Source: Pseudomonadota bacterium (GTDB taxonomy: Bacteria; Pseudomonadota; Gammaproteobacteria; Steroidobacterales; Steroidobacteraceae). Taken from it: 64,000 bases of DNA. The notes below the pieces were generated by a model that searched no databases, had not been told where the DNA came from, and saw only the letters and a program-made list of their open reading frames with translations. Positions 25,732-34,341 of this stretch are shown piece after piece. The position numbers and the translations under genes are program-made. The DNA is taken from contig JAJZUT010000008.1 in the NCBI GenBank assembly GCA_021847105.1, positions 1 to 64,000 on the forward strand, read 5' to 3'. The stretch's first letter is position 1; every line of letters starts with the position of its first letter.

Positions 25732-26667
25732 ATGATCATGGACACGATGGTGAGCCTGCGCGTGTTTTGCATGGTGGCTGAGCTGAAGAGTTTCGCCGCC
25801 GCCGGCAAGCGGCTGAACCTCTCACCCGCGATGGTGAGCAAGCACGTGATGCATCTGGAGAGCCATGTCGGGAGCCGGTTGCTCAACCGAACGAGCCGGC
25901 ACGTGAGCCTCACGGAAGCGGGAGCGCTCTATTTCGCCCAGGCTCGCCAGATGCTCGAGGGGCTCGACGAAGTCGAGGCAGCCATCAGCAATGTGGCAAT
26001 CTCCCCGCGTGGCACACTCAAATTGAGCGCGCCGGTCTGGATCGCCACCGCATGCTTCGCCGGCATTCTGGCGGATTACAAGCAACGCTATCCCGATGTC
26101 TGTCTCGACTTGAATTTGAGCGGACGGATCGTGAATCTGGTGGATGAGGGCTTCGACGTCGCGCTCCGCGCGACGACCCCCGAGCGCCTCGATCCCGGTC
26201 TCGTTTCCCGCGCGCTCATGCCCGTCGAGTTCCGGCTCATGGCATCACCGGGATACCTGGATCGCACGGGGCGTCCCGAAAACCTCACCGAACTCAGCGG
26301 GCATGCTCTGCTGCGCTACAGCGGCGTCAATCTCGGCGACAGCCTGATTCTCAATGGCCCCGCAGGGCAGCAAAAAGTGACCTTCCGGACCATGATGTTG
26401 AGCGAGAACGAAACGCTTCTCCACCTGAGTGCGCTCGAAGGGATGGGGATCGTCTTGCTGCCGACCTGGATGGCTAACGCGGACCTTGCGGCAGGACGAC
26501 TCGAAGCCGTGCTTCCCGAAGTGGTGGGGTTCAGCAATACGCTGCATGCCGTCTACCCGAGCCGCAAATACCTCTCGGCCAAGGTTCGGACGTTTATCGA
26601 CTTTCTGGCATCCCGGATTCCCTCGAATACGGTCACACAGCTGCCTCAACCCCCCACCAGCGATTAA
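25732..26667 (+). CDS. LysR-family transcriptional regulator
   Basis: A 311-residue LysR protein of the large pseudomonad/burkholderia CrgA-like group. The N-terminal helix-turn-helix (SFAAAGKRLNLSPAMVSKHV, residues about 20-39, then LESHVGSRLLNRTSRHVSLT) is followed by an effector domain with RGTLKLSAPVWI, DVALRATTPERLDPGLVSR and the late GMGIVLLPTWMA signature. It is divergent from the dioxygenase/doxX pair and likely regulates them in response to an aromatic or quinone compound. Two ATGs (25732 and 25738) are possible; AGGTTA just before the first slightly favours 25732. Confidence 0.88.
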   Translation: MIMDTMVSLRVFCMVAELKSFAAAGKRLNLSPAMVSKHVMHLESHVGSRLLNRTSRHVSLTEAGALYFAQARQMLEGLDEVEAAISNVAISPRGTLKLSAPVWIATACFAGILADYKQRYPDVCLDLNLSGRIVNLVDEGFDVALRATTPERLDPGLVSRALMPVEFRLMASPGYLDRTGRPENLTELSGHALLRYSGVNLGDSLILNGPAGQQKVTFRTMMLSENETLLHLSALEGMGIVLLPTWMANADLAAGRLEAVLPEVVGFSNTLHAVYPSRKYLSAKVRTFIDFLASRIPSNTVTQLPQPPTSD

Positions 26668-26967
26668 GGCGTCATCCCGCACGCCTCGCGGATCACGACG
26701 AGCTCCACAAGGAACTCGTCTATGTGAGAACTAATCATTGATGCGACCAGCACCGATTGTGCGGAAACATGATGATTCGTCGAGAATTCTGGGTGACATC
26801 GGTGAATTGCCCCGAGTGGCCACTTCCCGCAAGAACCGGAATTGTGCTGTTTGGGTGCCTGGGTGTCAGTAATGGGTAGTCTGCACACCGCCGCGGGATG
26901 CTCCTCGAGCACATGATCGAGCTGCCGCTCTGCGGAAGAGAAGCTGCCGATCTGGAACGAATGACGG
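26668..26967. other. Gap without a supported gene
   Basis: Between the LysR stop and the mazEF operator I find no convincing gene. GAATTC-TGGGTGACATCGG-TGAATT near 26790-26815 is an imperfect inverted repeat that recalls the ends of some IS elements, but there is no transposase sequence next to it. The stretch has lower G+C than the neighbouring core genes. Confidence 0.3.
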
Positions 26968-27016
26968 GCCGCGTTGCATGTAACGTTTTGCTGTGATACG
27001 TTACATGTAACGCGGC
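26968..27016. promoter_or_regulatory. 18-bp inverted-repeat operator of the mazEF pair
   Basis: GCCGCGTTGCATGTAACG (26968-26985) and CGTTACATGTAACGCGGC (26999-27016) are inverted copies with one mismatch and a 13-nt spacer. Each arm itself contains a palindromic CGTTRCATGTAACG core, so there are two dimer sites 27 bp apart. The site ends 16 nt before the antitoxin ATG, as expected for autoregulation by the toxin-antitoxin complex. Confidence 0.7.
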
Positions 27017-27032
27017 ATCCACTCAGAATTCC

Positions 27033-27257
27033 ATGACCCGCAAGTCCTCAAATGCCCGCGTTCAGAAGCACCGTGAAGCGCTGCGGCGGGCGGGACTGCG
27101 GCCGGTGCAGATCTGGGTGCCGGACACCCGCCGGGCCGATTTCGCCCTTCAGTGCCGCAGCCAGTCGCGGCGAGTCGCCACGGCCGATCGAGCCGACACG
27201 GAGCTGTCGCATTTCATGGAGGAGGCTTTGGCTGACGTCGATGGCTGGAGCGCATGA
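27033..27257 (+). CDS. MazE-type antitoxin (DUF3018)
   Basis: A 74-residue antitoxin of the DUF3018/MazE-like group: VQKHREALRRAGLRPVQIWVPDTRRADFA is the characteristic N-terminal DNA-binding part (start near residue 10), and FMEEALADVDGW the C-terminal toxin-neutralising tail. It binds MazF and represses the operon. Its stop overlaps the toxin start (ATGA), the usual antitoxin-first order, which keeps antitoxin in excess. An 18-bp inverted repeat lies immediately upstream. The pair sits in an accessory stretch between two IS1380 relics. Confidence 0.85.
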   Translation: MTRKSSNARVQKHREALRRAGLRPVQIWVPDTRRADFALQCRSQSRRVATADRADTELSHFMEEALADVDGWSA

Positions 27258-27637
27258 GTTCTGGCGCAAACAAGGTCTCCGACTCGACGACCTCTCGCCG
27301 TCGACGACCCGCCAGACGGGGAGAATTCGTCACCATCGCGCTCTCCGGAAATTTCGGTAAGCCGCGCCCCGCGCTGGTCCTCCAAGCGGATCAGTTTACC
27401 GGCACTGCCACCGTGACCGTCCTACTGGTTTCCAGCACCGTTGTCGAGGCACCGCTCTTAAGGGTCACAGTACATCCCGACGCCCAGAATGGCTTGAGGA
27501 GACCATCACAGGTGATGGTGGATAAGGCCATGACCGTGAAGCGCGAGAAGCTCGGGCAGGTCTTCGGGCGCATCGATTCCGAAGCTCTACTTGAGATCGA
27601 GCGGTGTCTTGCTGTGTTCCTCGGCATCGCCAAGTGA
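27254..27637 (+). CDS. MazF/PemK-type endoribonuclease toxin
   Basis: A 127-residue PemK/MazF toxin that cuts mRNA at short sequences when freed from its antitoxin. RRGEFVTIALSGNFGKPRPALVLQ (from about residue 20) is the conserved N-terminal RGDIV..-like strand and PRPALV motif. PSQVMVDKAMTVKREKLGQV matches the S..DQ..ti.r.rlg segment and FGRIDSEALLEIERCLAVFLG the C-terminal helix. About 18 extra basic residues precede the core, so a start nearer residue 20 is possible. The ATGA overlap with the antitoxin supports the annotated start. Catalytic Arg and Thr/Ser positions look intact. Confidence 0.88.
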   Translation: MSSGANKVSDSTTSRRRRPARRGEFVTIALSGNFGKPRPALVLQADQFTGTATVTVLLVSSTVVEAPLLRVTVHPDAQNGLRRPSQVMVDKAMTVKREKLGQVFGRIDSEALLEIERCLAVFLGIAK

Positions 27638-27694
27638 AGATCGTCCGTCCCGCTCGATATTGCGGCGCCAGGATCCCAGACATACAGAACTGCC

Positions 27695-28310
27695 TTAAGA
27701 GTGAAACTGAATATCCGTACCGATCGCCCATCCGCTTAGGTTGGTTCCCCACATGTAGGACGCCCCGATTCCCAGCCATTCCATGACCCAACGATGGTCG
27801 CGAACGGCGAGGACCAGATGTGGCAGCTGATCAACCCGGGTAGCGGACTTTGTGCAGGCGGCCGTCGCGCCCGGCCCACCCGGCGCCGGGCGCGGCGCTT
27901 TAAGACCTTGTTTCCTGATGTACTCGACCTTCGCCTCATCCTCCAGGAAGTTCAACAGCTCCGGACCGCCAAACCCGCCATCGAGCCGCATCGTCGCAGT
28001 CGGCGTAGCCGCAGGCGATCCCGAACAGTCGCTGTCGGACCAGATCCCGGATCGAGTGCTCAACCTTGCCCGCTTGCCGGCCGTCACTGATGCAGGCGGC
28101 CAACCGCTCCGTCAGTCACAGCGGCTCGTCGCACGCCTTCAGCAGAATCGACCCGCCGTCGGAGCTGCCGTGCCGCTGGTCGAACTTCACCACCACCGGG
28201 TGGGGACGCAAGTCGGGAAACAGGACAGACTGTCGTGCGGTATTGTCCGGCATGCAAGAGCGCTTCGAGTGACGGAAACGCTTGTGTTAAAGCCATTTCT
28301 ATCACAACAG
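27695..28310 (-). mobile_element. Second, more decayed IS1380-type transposase remnant
   Basis: The 719-bp gap 27638-28356 holds no intact gene, but reverse-strand translation gives IS1380 N-terminal sequence (KFDQRHGSSDGGSILLKACD at about 28200-28140, then an in-frame TGA and SIRDLVRQRLFGIACGYAD). It jumps directly to the later RLDGGFGGPELLNFLEDEAK motif, so most of the middle is deleted. Subterminal sequence at 28270-28310 (GAAACGCTTGTGTTAAAGCC) resembles that of the copy at 22.8-24.2 kb but is diverged, so this is a different family member, not a recent duplicate. I could not place its ends. Confidence 0.65.
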
Positions 28311-28356
28311 GAGCCTTGCTCCCTACTTTTTCGTGCCCACTCGTGCATTTTCCGGG

Positions 28357-28971
28357 CTAGCCTTCGCCGAACACCCAGAACCGCGGTCCAAGCCGGGCCT
28401 CGAGACGCGCGAGCTGCTCGCGATGAATCTCGCGGACACGCGCCGGCGTGATCGCCTCCGACGGGTCAACTGCCTCAATTTGCACGCTGGTCTTGTCTTC
28501 GTACAGGTGCTCACCGGCCAGTCGCGCGCGCGCGTCATAGGGCCAGATGAATGCCTGTCGGCTGGAGACGTGAAACAGCTGCGTCTCATTCGCAACGGGG
28601 TATCCAAGCGGCTTCAGATCCGCTCCGCGGGCGAGCTGATGAAACGTGATTTCGTCGCACACCCCCCAATCCGCAACCGCCAGGCGATCCGCCGAATGCC
28701 ACAGCACTGTTTCTCCGACGCTGTTGTAAAAGGCAAGGACACCCTGCTTTCCCTCGATGACCGTCGGCTGCGACCCCCAACTGACCCGATACACCGGGTG
28801 ATCAACCATCATGTCGGGAGCAACGATCTGCTCGAACAGTCCCGCACCCTCCAGATGCACGTGCCGCCAGAAGTTCAGCAGGATCGCACGGTGCAGCGGC
28901 TTGCTGGTTTGCGCAAGCAACTCTGCAGTGGGATTCATGCAATCACGGACAGCCTGCTCGAATCGGTTCAT
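28357..28971 (-). CDS. NTF2/SnoaL-like protein
   Basis: A 204-residue protein with an NTF2-like alpha+beta cone fold signature: LLNFWRHVHLEGAGLFEQIV, a central DHPVYRVSWG and GKQGVLAFYNSV, and a final beta-strand region. Such proteins act as isomerases, dehydratases or small-ligand binders in aromatic or polyketide pathways; no catalytic residue can be assigned with confidence. ATG 28971 is preferred, with an AGGAGG site 10 nt upstream. It is divergent (291-bp gap, no clear operator seen) from a cupin dioxygenase gene, suggesting a shared small pathway acting on an aromatic ketone or similar compound. Its 3' end abuts the IS relic. Confidence 0.65.
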   Translation of the reverse strand: MNRFEQAVRDCMNPTAELLAQTSKPLHRAILLNFWRHVHLEGAGLFEQIVAPDMMVDHPVYRVSWGSQPTVIEGKQGVLAFYNSVGETVLWHSADRLAVADWGVCDEITFHQLARGADLKPLGYPVANETQLFHVSSRQAFIWPYDARARLAGEHLYEDKTSVQIEAVDPSEAITPARVREIHREQLARLEARLGPRFWVFGEG

Positions 28972-29262
28972 GACCTGACGACCTCCTGACAGTGGAGTTC
29001 CAGCGCGGACTCGCCTCGGCGCAGCGCACATTCGTTGCCGCAAGAGACAGCTCTTGAAAGTCTACGGTCGACCTCACACATGCGTCAACGCGCTCCGCCG
29101 CCGCTCGGCTCACCACGCAACGCGTTGCACGGACAGTCGACAATCTTGCGCTCTGGTGTGTGTTCCGGTGCACGACGCAGTGCTACGCTCTGTCAGGTCT
29201 GATTGCGCATCGCAACGCCCTCTCAGGCTGCTGCCGACTCCTCGCTTCGGAGAGTGACCCGT

Positions 29263-29811
29263 ATGTCCTCAGTGCCGCAAACCCCGATCACCGCCCCTCC
29301 CTCGACGGCGTACAGGATCGTAGACGTTCCGGAAATCCACAAGGACGTCATCCGGCGCCACGGCCTGCCCGGCACGTTCGTCGGGCCCACCGAGCAGGAA
29401 AGTCCGTGGGTGCCATTCGGAGACAATGCGGCTCTGCGCCATCTCGCCTTCGACCCACGGCATAACATTTTCAGCAACATCCTGTGGGTGAAATCCAAGG
29501 GCGTAGTTGGCACACACAAGCACCGCGGCACGGTAGTCATGTTGTGTCTAGAGGGCAGCGTGCGCTACCTAGAGTACGATTGGGTCGCCGGCCCCGGGGA
29601 TTTCATCTACGAGACCCCGGGACTGTGCCATACCCTGGTGAGCGATCACCCGCAGGGCGTCAAACTATTCGGCTGGCTGCAGGGACCGATCGAGTTCTAC
29701 GATGAGCAAGGCAACTTTGCCCAGACCCTCGATGTGTGGTGGTTCATCAATCATTACGAAACCTATTGCAACGCGAACGGCATTCCCCTGAACAAGCAGC
29801 TGTATCTGTAA
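29263..29811 (+). CDS. Cupin, 2,4'-dihydroxyacetophenone dioxygenase-like
   Basis: A 182-residue single-domain cupin similar to 2,4'-dihydroxyacetophenone dioxygenase, a non-heme iron enzyme that cleaves a side-chain C-C bond to give 4-hydroxybenzoate and formate. Candidate metal ligands are the histidines in GTHKHRGTVVML (motif 1, with the GSVRYLEYDW strand after it) and in GLCHTLVSDHPQGVKLF (motif 2). The C-terminal VWWFINHYETYCNANG segment is typical of the group. ATG 29263 has GGAGAG 9 nt upstream. Substrate is unproven. Convergent with paaZ 76 nt downstream. Confidence 0.72.
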   Translation: MSSVPQTPITAPPSTAYRIVDVPEIHKDVIRRHGLPGTFVGPTEQESPWVPFGDNAALRHLAFDPRHNIFSNILWVKSKGVVGTHKHRGTVVMLCLEGSVRYLEYDWVAGPGDFIYETPGLCHTLVSDHPQGVKLFGWLQGPIEFYDEQGNFAQTLDVWWFINHYETYCNANGIPLNKQLYL

Positions 29812-29887
29812 CAGCGTTCGCGAGTGGCGCGAGGAATCACCGCAAGTGCGCTCAACGCCCTCGACCCGGGCGCAGAGCGCGTTGCGC

Positions 29888-31960
29888 TCAGGCCTCTGGA
29901 GCGCGCAGATCAGCGCGCTCGCTAACCATCGTGAGCACGTCGTACTGAGCGACGGTCTCGTCGTTCTGATTGGTGATCTGAGTATCCCAGCGCACCTCCC
30001 CATACCCCTGCCCGATGCGCAGCGATTTCTGCTTGCAGGTCAGGCGCACACGGATGCGATCGCCCGGCCTGACAGGCTGGATGAAACGCAATGCATCGAT
30101 GCCGTAATTGGCGAGTACCGGACCGAGCGGCGGATCCACGAACAGCCCCGCGGCGGCTGCAACGAGGAAATAGCCATGCGCGACACGCCCACCAAACAGC
30201 GGGTTCGACCGGGCCGCTGCCTCGTCCATGTGCGCATAGAAGTGATCGCCCGAGAGCGCTGCAAAGCGCTCGATGTCCTCGACGGTCACGAGCCGATCGG
30301 CTGAGCGGAACGTGTCTCCGATGCGCAGCGCCCCGAAGGGCTTGCGGAAGGGGTGCTCGAGCGGATCAAGCTCGCGCGCCCCCCGCACCCAGCAACCCGT
30401 AACTGCACTCAGCACATCCGGCGTGCCCTGCACCGCGGTGCGCTGCATGTAGTGCAACATACCGCGGATCCCCCCCATCTCCTCCCCGCCCCCCGCACGT
30501 CCCGGACCACCATGCACCAGATGCGGCAGCGGCGAGCCGTGGCCGGTCGAATCCGCCGCGCAATGCCGATTGACCACCAGCACGCGCCCGTGCCACGGCG
30601 CGAGACCGAGCACGAGATGCGCCGCCACCGCCTCATCGGCGCTGAATACGGAACTGACGAGGCTGCCCTCGCCGCGGCGCGCCAGCTCGATCGCCTGCTC
30701 GAGGGTGTCGTACGGCACGACCGTGCTCACCGGACCAAATGCCTCAATCTCATGAACAGCACGCGCGCTCGCTGGATCAGCGCAGTACAACAGCGTAGGG
30801 ACAATGAATGCACCGCGCTCACCGTCGGCGTCGACAGGCGCAAGTTCATCCTGCCGACCGCACACCAGTTCACTCTCGCGCTGCAATTTCGCCAGCTGCC
30901 CAAGCACTTCTCCCCGCTGTGCAAGCGAAGCGAGTGGCCCCATGCTCACCGAGGCGTCGCGGGGATTGCCGATCACCACCTCGGCAAGCGCAGCCCGCAG
31001 CGCCTCGCGCACCGCGCCGCTCTGGTTGGCCGGCACCATCGCCTTGCGAATGGCCGTGCATTTCTGGCCCGCCTTGACCGTCATCTCGCGCACCACCTCA
31101 CGCACGAACAGTTCGAACTCCGGGGTGCCGGCAGATGCATCCGGCGCGAGGATGCAGGAATTAAGCGAATCGGTCTCCGCGGTGAATCGTACCGAGCGCT
31201 CGAGCACACGCGGGTGCGTGCGCAGCTTGCGCGCCGTGCCCGCCGAGCCGGTGAAGGCGATCACATCCTGGCAGGTCAGATGCTCGAACAGATCGCCAAC
31301 GTCGCCGCAAATCAGCTGCAGGGCGCCCTCTGGCACGAGGCCCGAATCGATGATCTGCCGGAACGCGCGCTCGGTCAGATAAGCCGTGGCGGTAGCCGGC
31401 TTGACGATCGCCGGCACTCCGGCGAGCAGCGCCGGAGCGAGCTTCTCGAGCATGCCCCACACCGGAAAGTTGAACGCATTGATGTGCACAGCCGCCCCGT
31501 GCAGCGATACGTAGATGTGCTGCCCGAGAAACGCGCCGCTACGTGCAAGCGACTCGACGGGACCGTCGACATACACGTGGCTGTCAGGCAATTCCTTCAT
31601 GCCCTTGCTCGCGTACACGAACAGCGTCCCAATGCCACCGTCAATGTCGATCCAGGCGTCCGCTCGCGTTGCGCCGGTGGCGTAGGAGAGTTGATACAGT
31701 GCGTCCTTGCGCTCGCTGAGATGACGAGCGAGCGCCTTCAGGATCGCAGCACGCTCGTGAAAGGTCAGTCGGCGCAGATTCGGGCCGCCGACGCTTCGGG
31801 CGTAATGCAACGCGCCGCCAAAATCGAGCCCCCTGCTTGACGCGCCGGCAATCACCTCTCCGGTGCTGGCATCGCGCAGTGCAGTCGGCGTTCCGCTACC
31901 GCTTGCCCAGCGGCCCTGAATGAAGCTTTGCAATAGCATCGAATCGCCAGCCGGTTGCAT
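29888..31960 (-). CDS. paaZ: PaaZ: oxepin-CoA hydrolase / 3-oxo-5,6-dehydrosuberyl-CoA semialdehyde dehydrogenase
   Basis: A 690-residue fusion. The aldehyde dehydrogenase domain (1 to about 520) has the catalytic Cys in KAGQKCTAIRKAM and the FTGSAGTARKLR region. The C-terminal MaoC hydratase domain (about 545-690) has DHFYAHMDEAAARSNPLFGG and RVAHGYF, with the Asp and His of ring hydrolysis. PaaZ opens the oxepin-CoA ring and oxidises the resulting aldehyde. Last gene of the paa run; its ATG directly follows the paaG stop. A second ATG seven codons in (MLLQSFIQGRW) matches the usual PaaZ start and could be the true one. Confidence 0.95.
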   Translation of the reverse strand: MQPAGDSMLLQSFIQGRWASGSGTPTALRDASTGEVIAGASSRGLDFGGALHYARSVGGPNLRRLTFHERAAILKALARHLSERKDALYQLSYATGATRADAWIDIDGGIGTLFVYASKGMKELPDSHVYVDGPVESLARSGAFLGQHIYVSLHGAAVHINAFNFPVWGMLEKLAPALLAGVPAIVKPATATAYLTERAFRQIIDSGLVPEGALQLICGDVGDLFEHLTCQDVIAFTGSAGTARKLRTHPRVLERSVRFTAETDSLNSCILAPDASAGTPEFELFVREVVREMTVKAGQKCTAIRKAMVPANQSGAVREALRAALAEVVIGNPRDASVSMGPLASLAQRGEVLGQLAKLQRESELVCGRQDELAPVDADGERGAFIVPTLLYCADPASARAVHEIEAFGPVSTVVPYDTLEQAIELARRGEGSLVSSVFSADEAVAAHLVLGLAPWHGRVLVVNRHCAADSTGHGSPLPHLVHGGPGRAGGGEEMGGIRGMLHYMQRTAVQGTPDVLSAVTGCWVRGARELDPLEHPFRKPFGALRIGDTFRSADRLVTVEDIERFAALSGDHFYAHMDEAAARSNPLFGGRVAHGYFLVAAAAGLFVDPPLGPVLANYGIDALRFIQPVRPGDRIRVRLTCKQKSLRIGQGYGEVRWDTQITNQNDETVAQYDVLTMVSERADLRAPEA

Positions 31961-32752
31961 TTACTGGCCGATGAAGCGCGGCTCGCGCTTGGCGATGAAG
32001 GCGGCCACCCCCTCGGCGTAATCGGCGCTCGCACCGAGCTCACGCTGCAGATCACGCTCGACGTCAAGCTGTTCTGCGAGCGTGTGATGCCAGCTGTCCG
32101 CGAGCGCCCGCTTGATGTGCCGCACCGCCTGCGCAGGTGCCTCGGCAAGCTGCGCAGCGAGAGAGTCGACTTCGGCGGGAAAATCATCGTCATCGACGCA
32201 GCGCCAGATCATTCCCCATTCCGCAGCCTGGCTCGCCGGCAGCCTCTCCCCGAGCAGCGCCAGCCCAAGCGCACGCGCCGGCCCGAGCAGCCGAGGCAGG
32301 AACCAGGTGCCCCCGCAATCCGGCACCAACCCGACGCGCACGAACGCCTGCACGAAACTCGCCGAGCGGCTCGCCAGCACCAGATCGCAGGCGAGTGCGA
32401 TATTGGCGCCGGCGCCGGCGGCCACGCCGTTCACCGCACACAGAACCGGCATCGGCAGCCGCCGCAGCATCAGGATCAACGGCTTGTAGTCGCGCTCGAT
32501 CGATGCGCCCAAATCCACCGCCTCGCCTTGCGCACTCACCGTCCGCTCGGCCAAATCCTGACCGGCGCAAAAGCCGCGGCCCGCGCCCGTCAGCACCACC
32601 ACGCGCACCGTCGAGTCGGATTCGATCGAGCCGAGAACGTGGCGCACCTCGGCATGCATCTGCGCATTGAAGCTATTCAGCCGCTCAGGGCGGTTAAGCG
32701 TCAGACGCGCCACCCCACCGGCAACGTTGTAGAGAATGGTCTGGTAGTTCAT
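31961..32752 (-). CDS. paaG: PaaG: ring-1,2-epoxyphenylacetyl-CoA isomerase
   Basis: A 263-residue crotonase-fold enzyme. LNRPERLNSFNAQMH, GAGRGFCAGQDLAERT (CoA-binding oxyanion loop), AAGAGANIALACDLVLA and FVRVGLVPDCGGTWFLPRLLG are classical PaaG motifs, with the catalytic Asp in VPDCGG. It converts ring-epoxidised phenylacetyl-CoA to oxepin-CoA. GAGG lies 5 nt before ATG 32752; a longer frame to 32908 overlaps the paaE 3' end and is not needed. It sits between paaE and paaZ; paaF, normally nearby, is absent. Confidence 0.92.
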   Translation of the reverse strand: MNYQTILYNVAGGVARLTLNRPERLNSFNAQMHAEVRHVLGSIESDSTVRVVVLTGAGRGFCAGQDLAERTVSAQGEAVDLGASIERDYKPLILMLRRLPMPVLCAVNGVAAGAGANIALACDLVLASRSASFVQAFVRVGLVPDCGGTWFLPRLLGPARALGLALLGERLPASQAAEWGMIWRCVDDDDFPAEVDSLAAQLAEAPAQAVRHIKRALADSWHHTLAEQLDVERDLQRELGASADYAEGVAAFIAKREPRFIGQ

Positions 32753-32783
32753 GGCATCCTCGCCGCGCCCGCCGCGGCCGCTG

Positions 32784-33854
32784 TCATTTCTCGTCGTAAT
32801 CGAGTTCCAGCTCTGCGCTGACACACCTGGACTGGCACGCAAGCACATAGCCCTGCTCGAGTTCCCAGTCCTCGAGCGCATAGTTCTGCTCCATGCGCAC
32901 CTCGCCACGCACTACCCGGGTGCGGCAGGTCGAGCATACGCCCGAACGACAGGAGTACGGCAAATCAAGCCCGGCGCGCTCGGCGGCCTCCAGTACCGTG
33001 TCGGCCCCAATCGGCATCGGGAAGGAGCGGCGCCGCCCATCAAGAATGACGCTGACCTCGGCCATTCCCGCTGACGGCGGCGTCGGCCGCGGCGCCGCGC
33101 CCGCCGTGGTCGCCTCGCCGGCCAAGGCGCTGAAGTGCTCCACGCGGATCGCGCTGGCCGGCACACCGAGCGCGGTGAGCGCCGCGCTTACCTCCCGGTG
33201 CATGTCCCCGGGACCGCAAACGAAGTACTCCGTCACAGCCTCTGCCGAGAAAAATGCAGCCGCGAGCTCGCGCACCTTTGCCGCATCCAGCCGACCGTTG
33301 TACACCTCGGCTTCCTGCGGCTCGCGACTCATGAGAAAGTGTAGTGCCAGTCGCTGCGGGTACAGATTCTTCAACGCCTGAAGCGCCTCGAGACCCATCA
33401 TGCGCGCCGCGCTGCGGTTGCCATAGAAGAGCAACATCGCCCCGCCGGCCGCAAGCACCGCGCGCATGACAGACAGCACGGGGGTGATGCCGCTTCCGGC
33501 AGCGAACGCCACCCGCAGTCCGGCCCCGAGCGGCGCGGCGTGCGCAATGAAGCTGCCGTTCGGCGGCAACACCTCGATGCGGTCGCCCGGGTTGAGCTGC
33601 GCCAACGCCTGCGACATCCGCCCGTCCGAATGCAGCCGGACAAGCAGCTGCAATCGGTCCGCCCCCGGAGCGTTGGTGAGCGAATAGGTCCGACGCAGCT
33701 CCTCTCCCGCCGAGCACGCGCGCAGCACCACATGCTGTCCGGCACTGCCGCTGAACTCCGAGCGCAGCGCTGCGGGCAACGCCAGCGTGATGGCGAGAGC
33801 GTCCTCGGCCTCAGACCTGACTTCCTCGACGCACAGTGAATGAAAGCGCAACAT
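32784..33854 (-). CDS. paaE: PaaE: phenylacetyl-CoA epoxidase reductase
   Basis: A 356-residue oxidoreductase passing electrons from NADPH to the PaaAC oxygenase. Domains in order: FAD-binding barrel with RTYSLTNAPGADRL, NAD-binding domain with AFAAGSGITPVLSVMRAVL, and a C-terminal plant-type 2Fe-2S ferredoxin whose ligands appear as CRSGVCSTC and a later Cys in YVLACQSRC. Start at ATG 33854, 1 nt after the paaD stop; the longer frame to 33896 overlaps paaD. Confidence 0.94.
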   Translation of the reverse strand: MLRFHSLCVEEVRSEAEDALAITLALPAALRSEFSGSAGQHVVLRACSAGEELRRTYSLTNAPGADRLQLLVRLHSDGRMSQALAQLNPGDRIEVLPPNGSFIAHAAPLGAGLRVAFAAGSGITPVLSVMRAVLAAGGAMLLFYGNRSAARMMGLEALQALKNLYPQRLALHFLMSREPQEAEVYNGRLDAAKVRELAAAFFSAEAVTEYFVCGPGDMHREVSAALTALGVPASAIRVEHFSALAGEATTAGAAPRPTPPSAGMAEVSVILDGRRRSFPMPIGADTVLEAAERAGLDLPYSCRSGVCSTCRTRVVRGEVRMEQNYALEDWELEQGYVLACQSRCVSAELELDYDEK

Positions 33855-33855
33855 G

Positions 33856-34341
33856 TCACAGACACTTGAAGGCGTCGAACGGCTCGAGGCACTCAAGACA
33901 GCGGTAATGCGCCTTGCACGGCGTCGAGCCGTATTCGCTCATCCGCTCGAGCCGCCGGCTCGAGCAGCGCGGACAGGCGAGCCTTCCCGCGCCTGCGCCC
34001 TCGACGGCGATACCAAACGCTTCGAGTTTTCGCCGTCCCGATTCGCTCAACCACTCGCTCGACCACGCCGGCCATAACATCGTCTCGAGCCTGGCATCAG
34101 CGAACCCATCCTGATCGAGTGCCGCACGGATCATCTGCGTGATCACCTCGGTGGCCGGGCAGCCCGAGTAGGTTGGCGTGATGCCTACCCGCAGTGCACC
34201 GTCAGCTCCCACGCGCACCTGACGTATGATGCCGAGTTCAACGACGTTCACCACCGGGATCTCCGGATCCATGACCGTCTCGAGCGTCCGCCAGACCTGC
34301 CGCTCGATCGTGGCTGCTTGCGCGGCGGTGCGGCTCACCAT
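33856..34341 (-). CDS. paaD: PaaD: MIP18/DUF59 iron-sulfur assembly factor of the epoxidase
   Basis: A 161-residue protein. Residues about 10-90 are a DUF59 domain (MDPEIPVVNVVELGIIRQVR, then TPTYSGCPATEVI, with the conserved Cys). The C-terminus holds a zinc-ribbon-like set, CPRCSSRRLERMSE and CKAHYRCLECLEPF. PaaD is needed for a functional PaaABCE complex, probably for maturing its metal centres. Its start overlaps the paaC stop by 7 nt. Confidence 0.93.
   Translation of the reverse strand: MVSRTAAQAATIERQVWRTLETVMDPEIPVVNVVELGIIRQVRVGADGALRVGITPTYSGCPATEVITQMIRAALDQDGFADARLETMLWPAWSSEWLSESGRRKLEAFGIAVEGAGAGRLACPRCSSRRLERMSEYGSTPCKAHYRCLECLEPFDAFKCL

Noticed and set aside
26664..26912. 82-codon reverse-strand frame after the LysR gene
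   Set aside because: Mixed codon use and no motif; probably non-coding or an old IS fragment.
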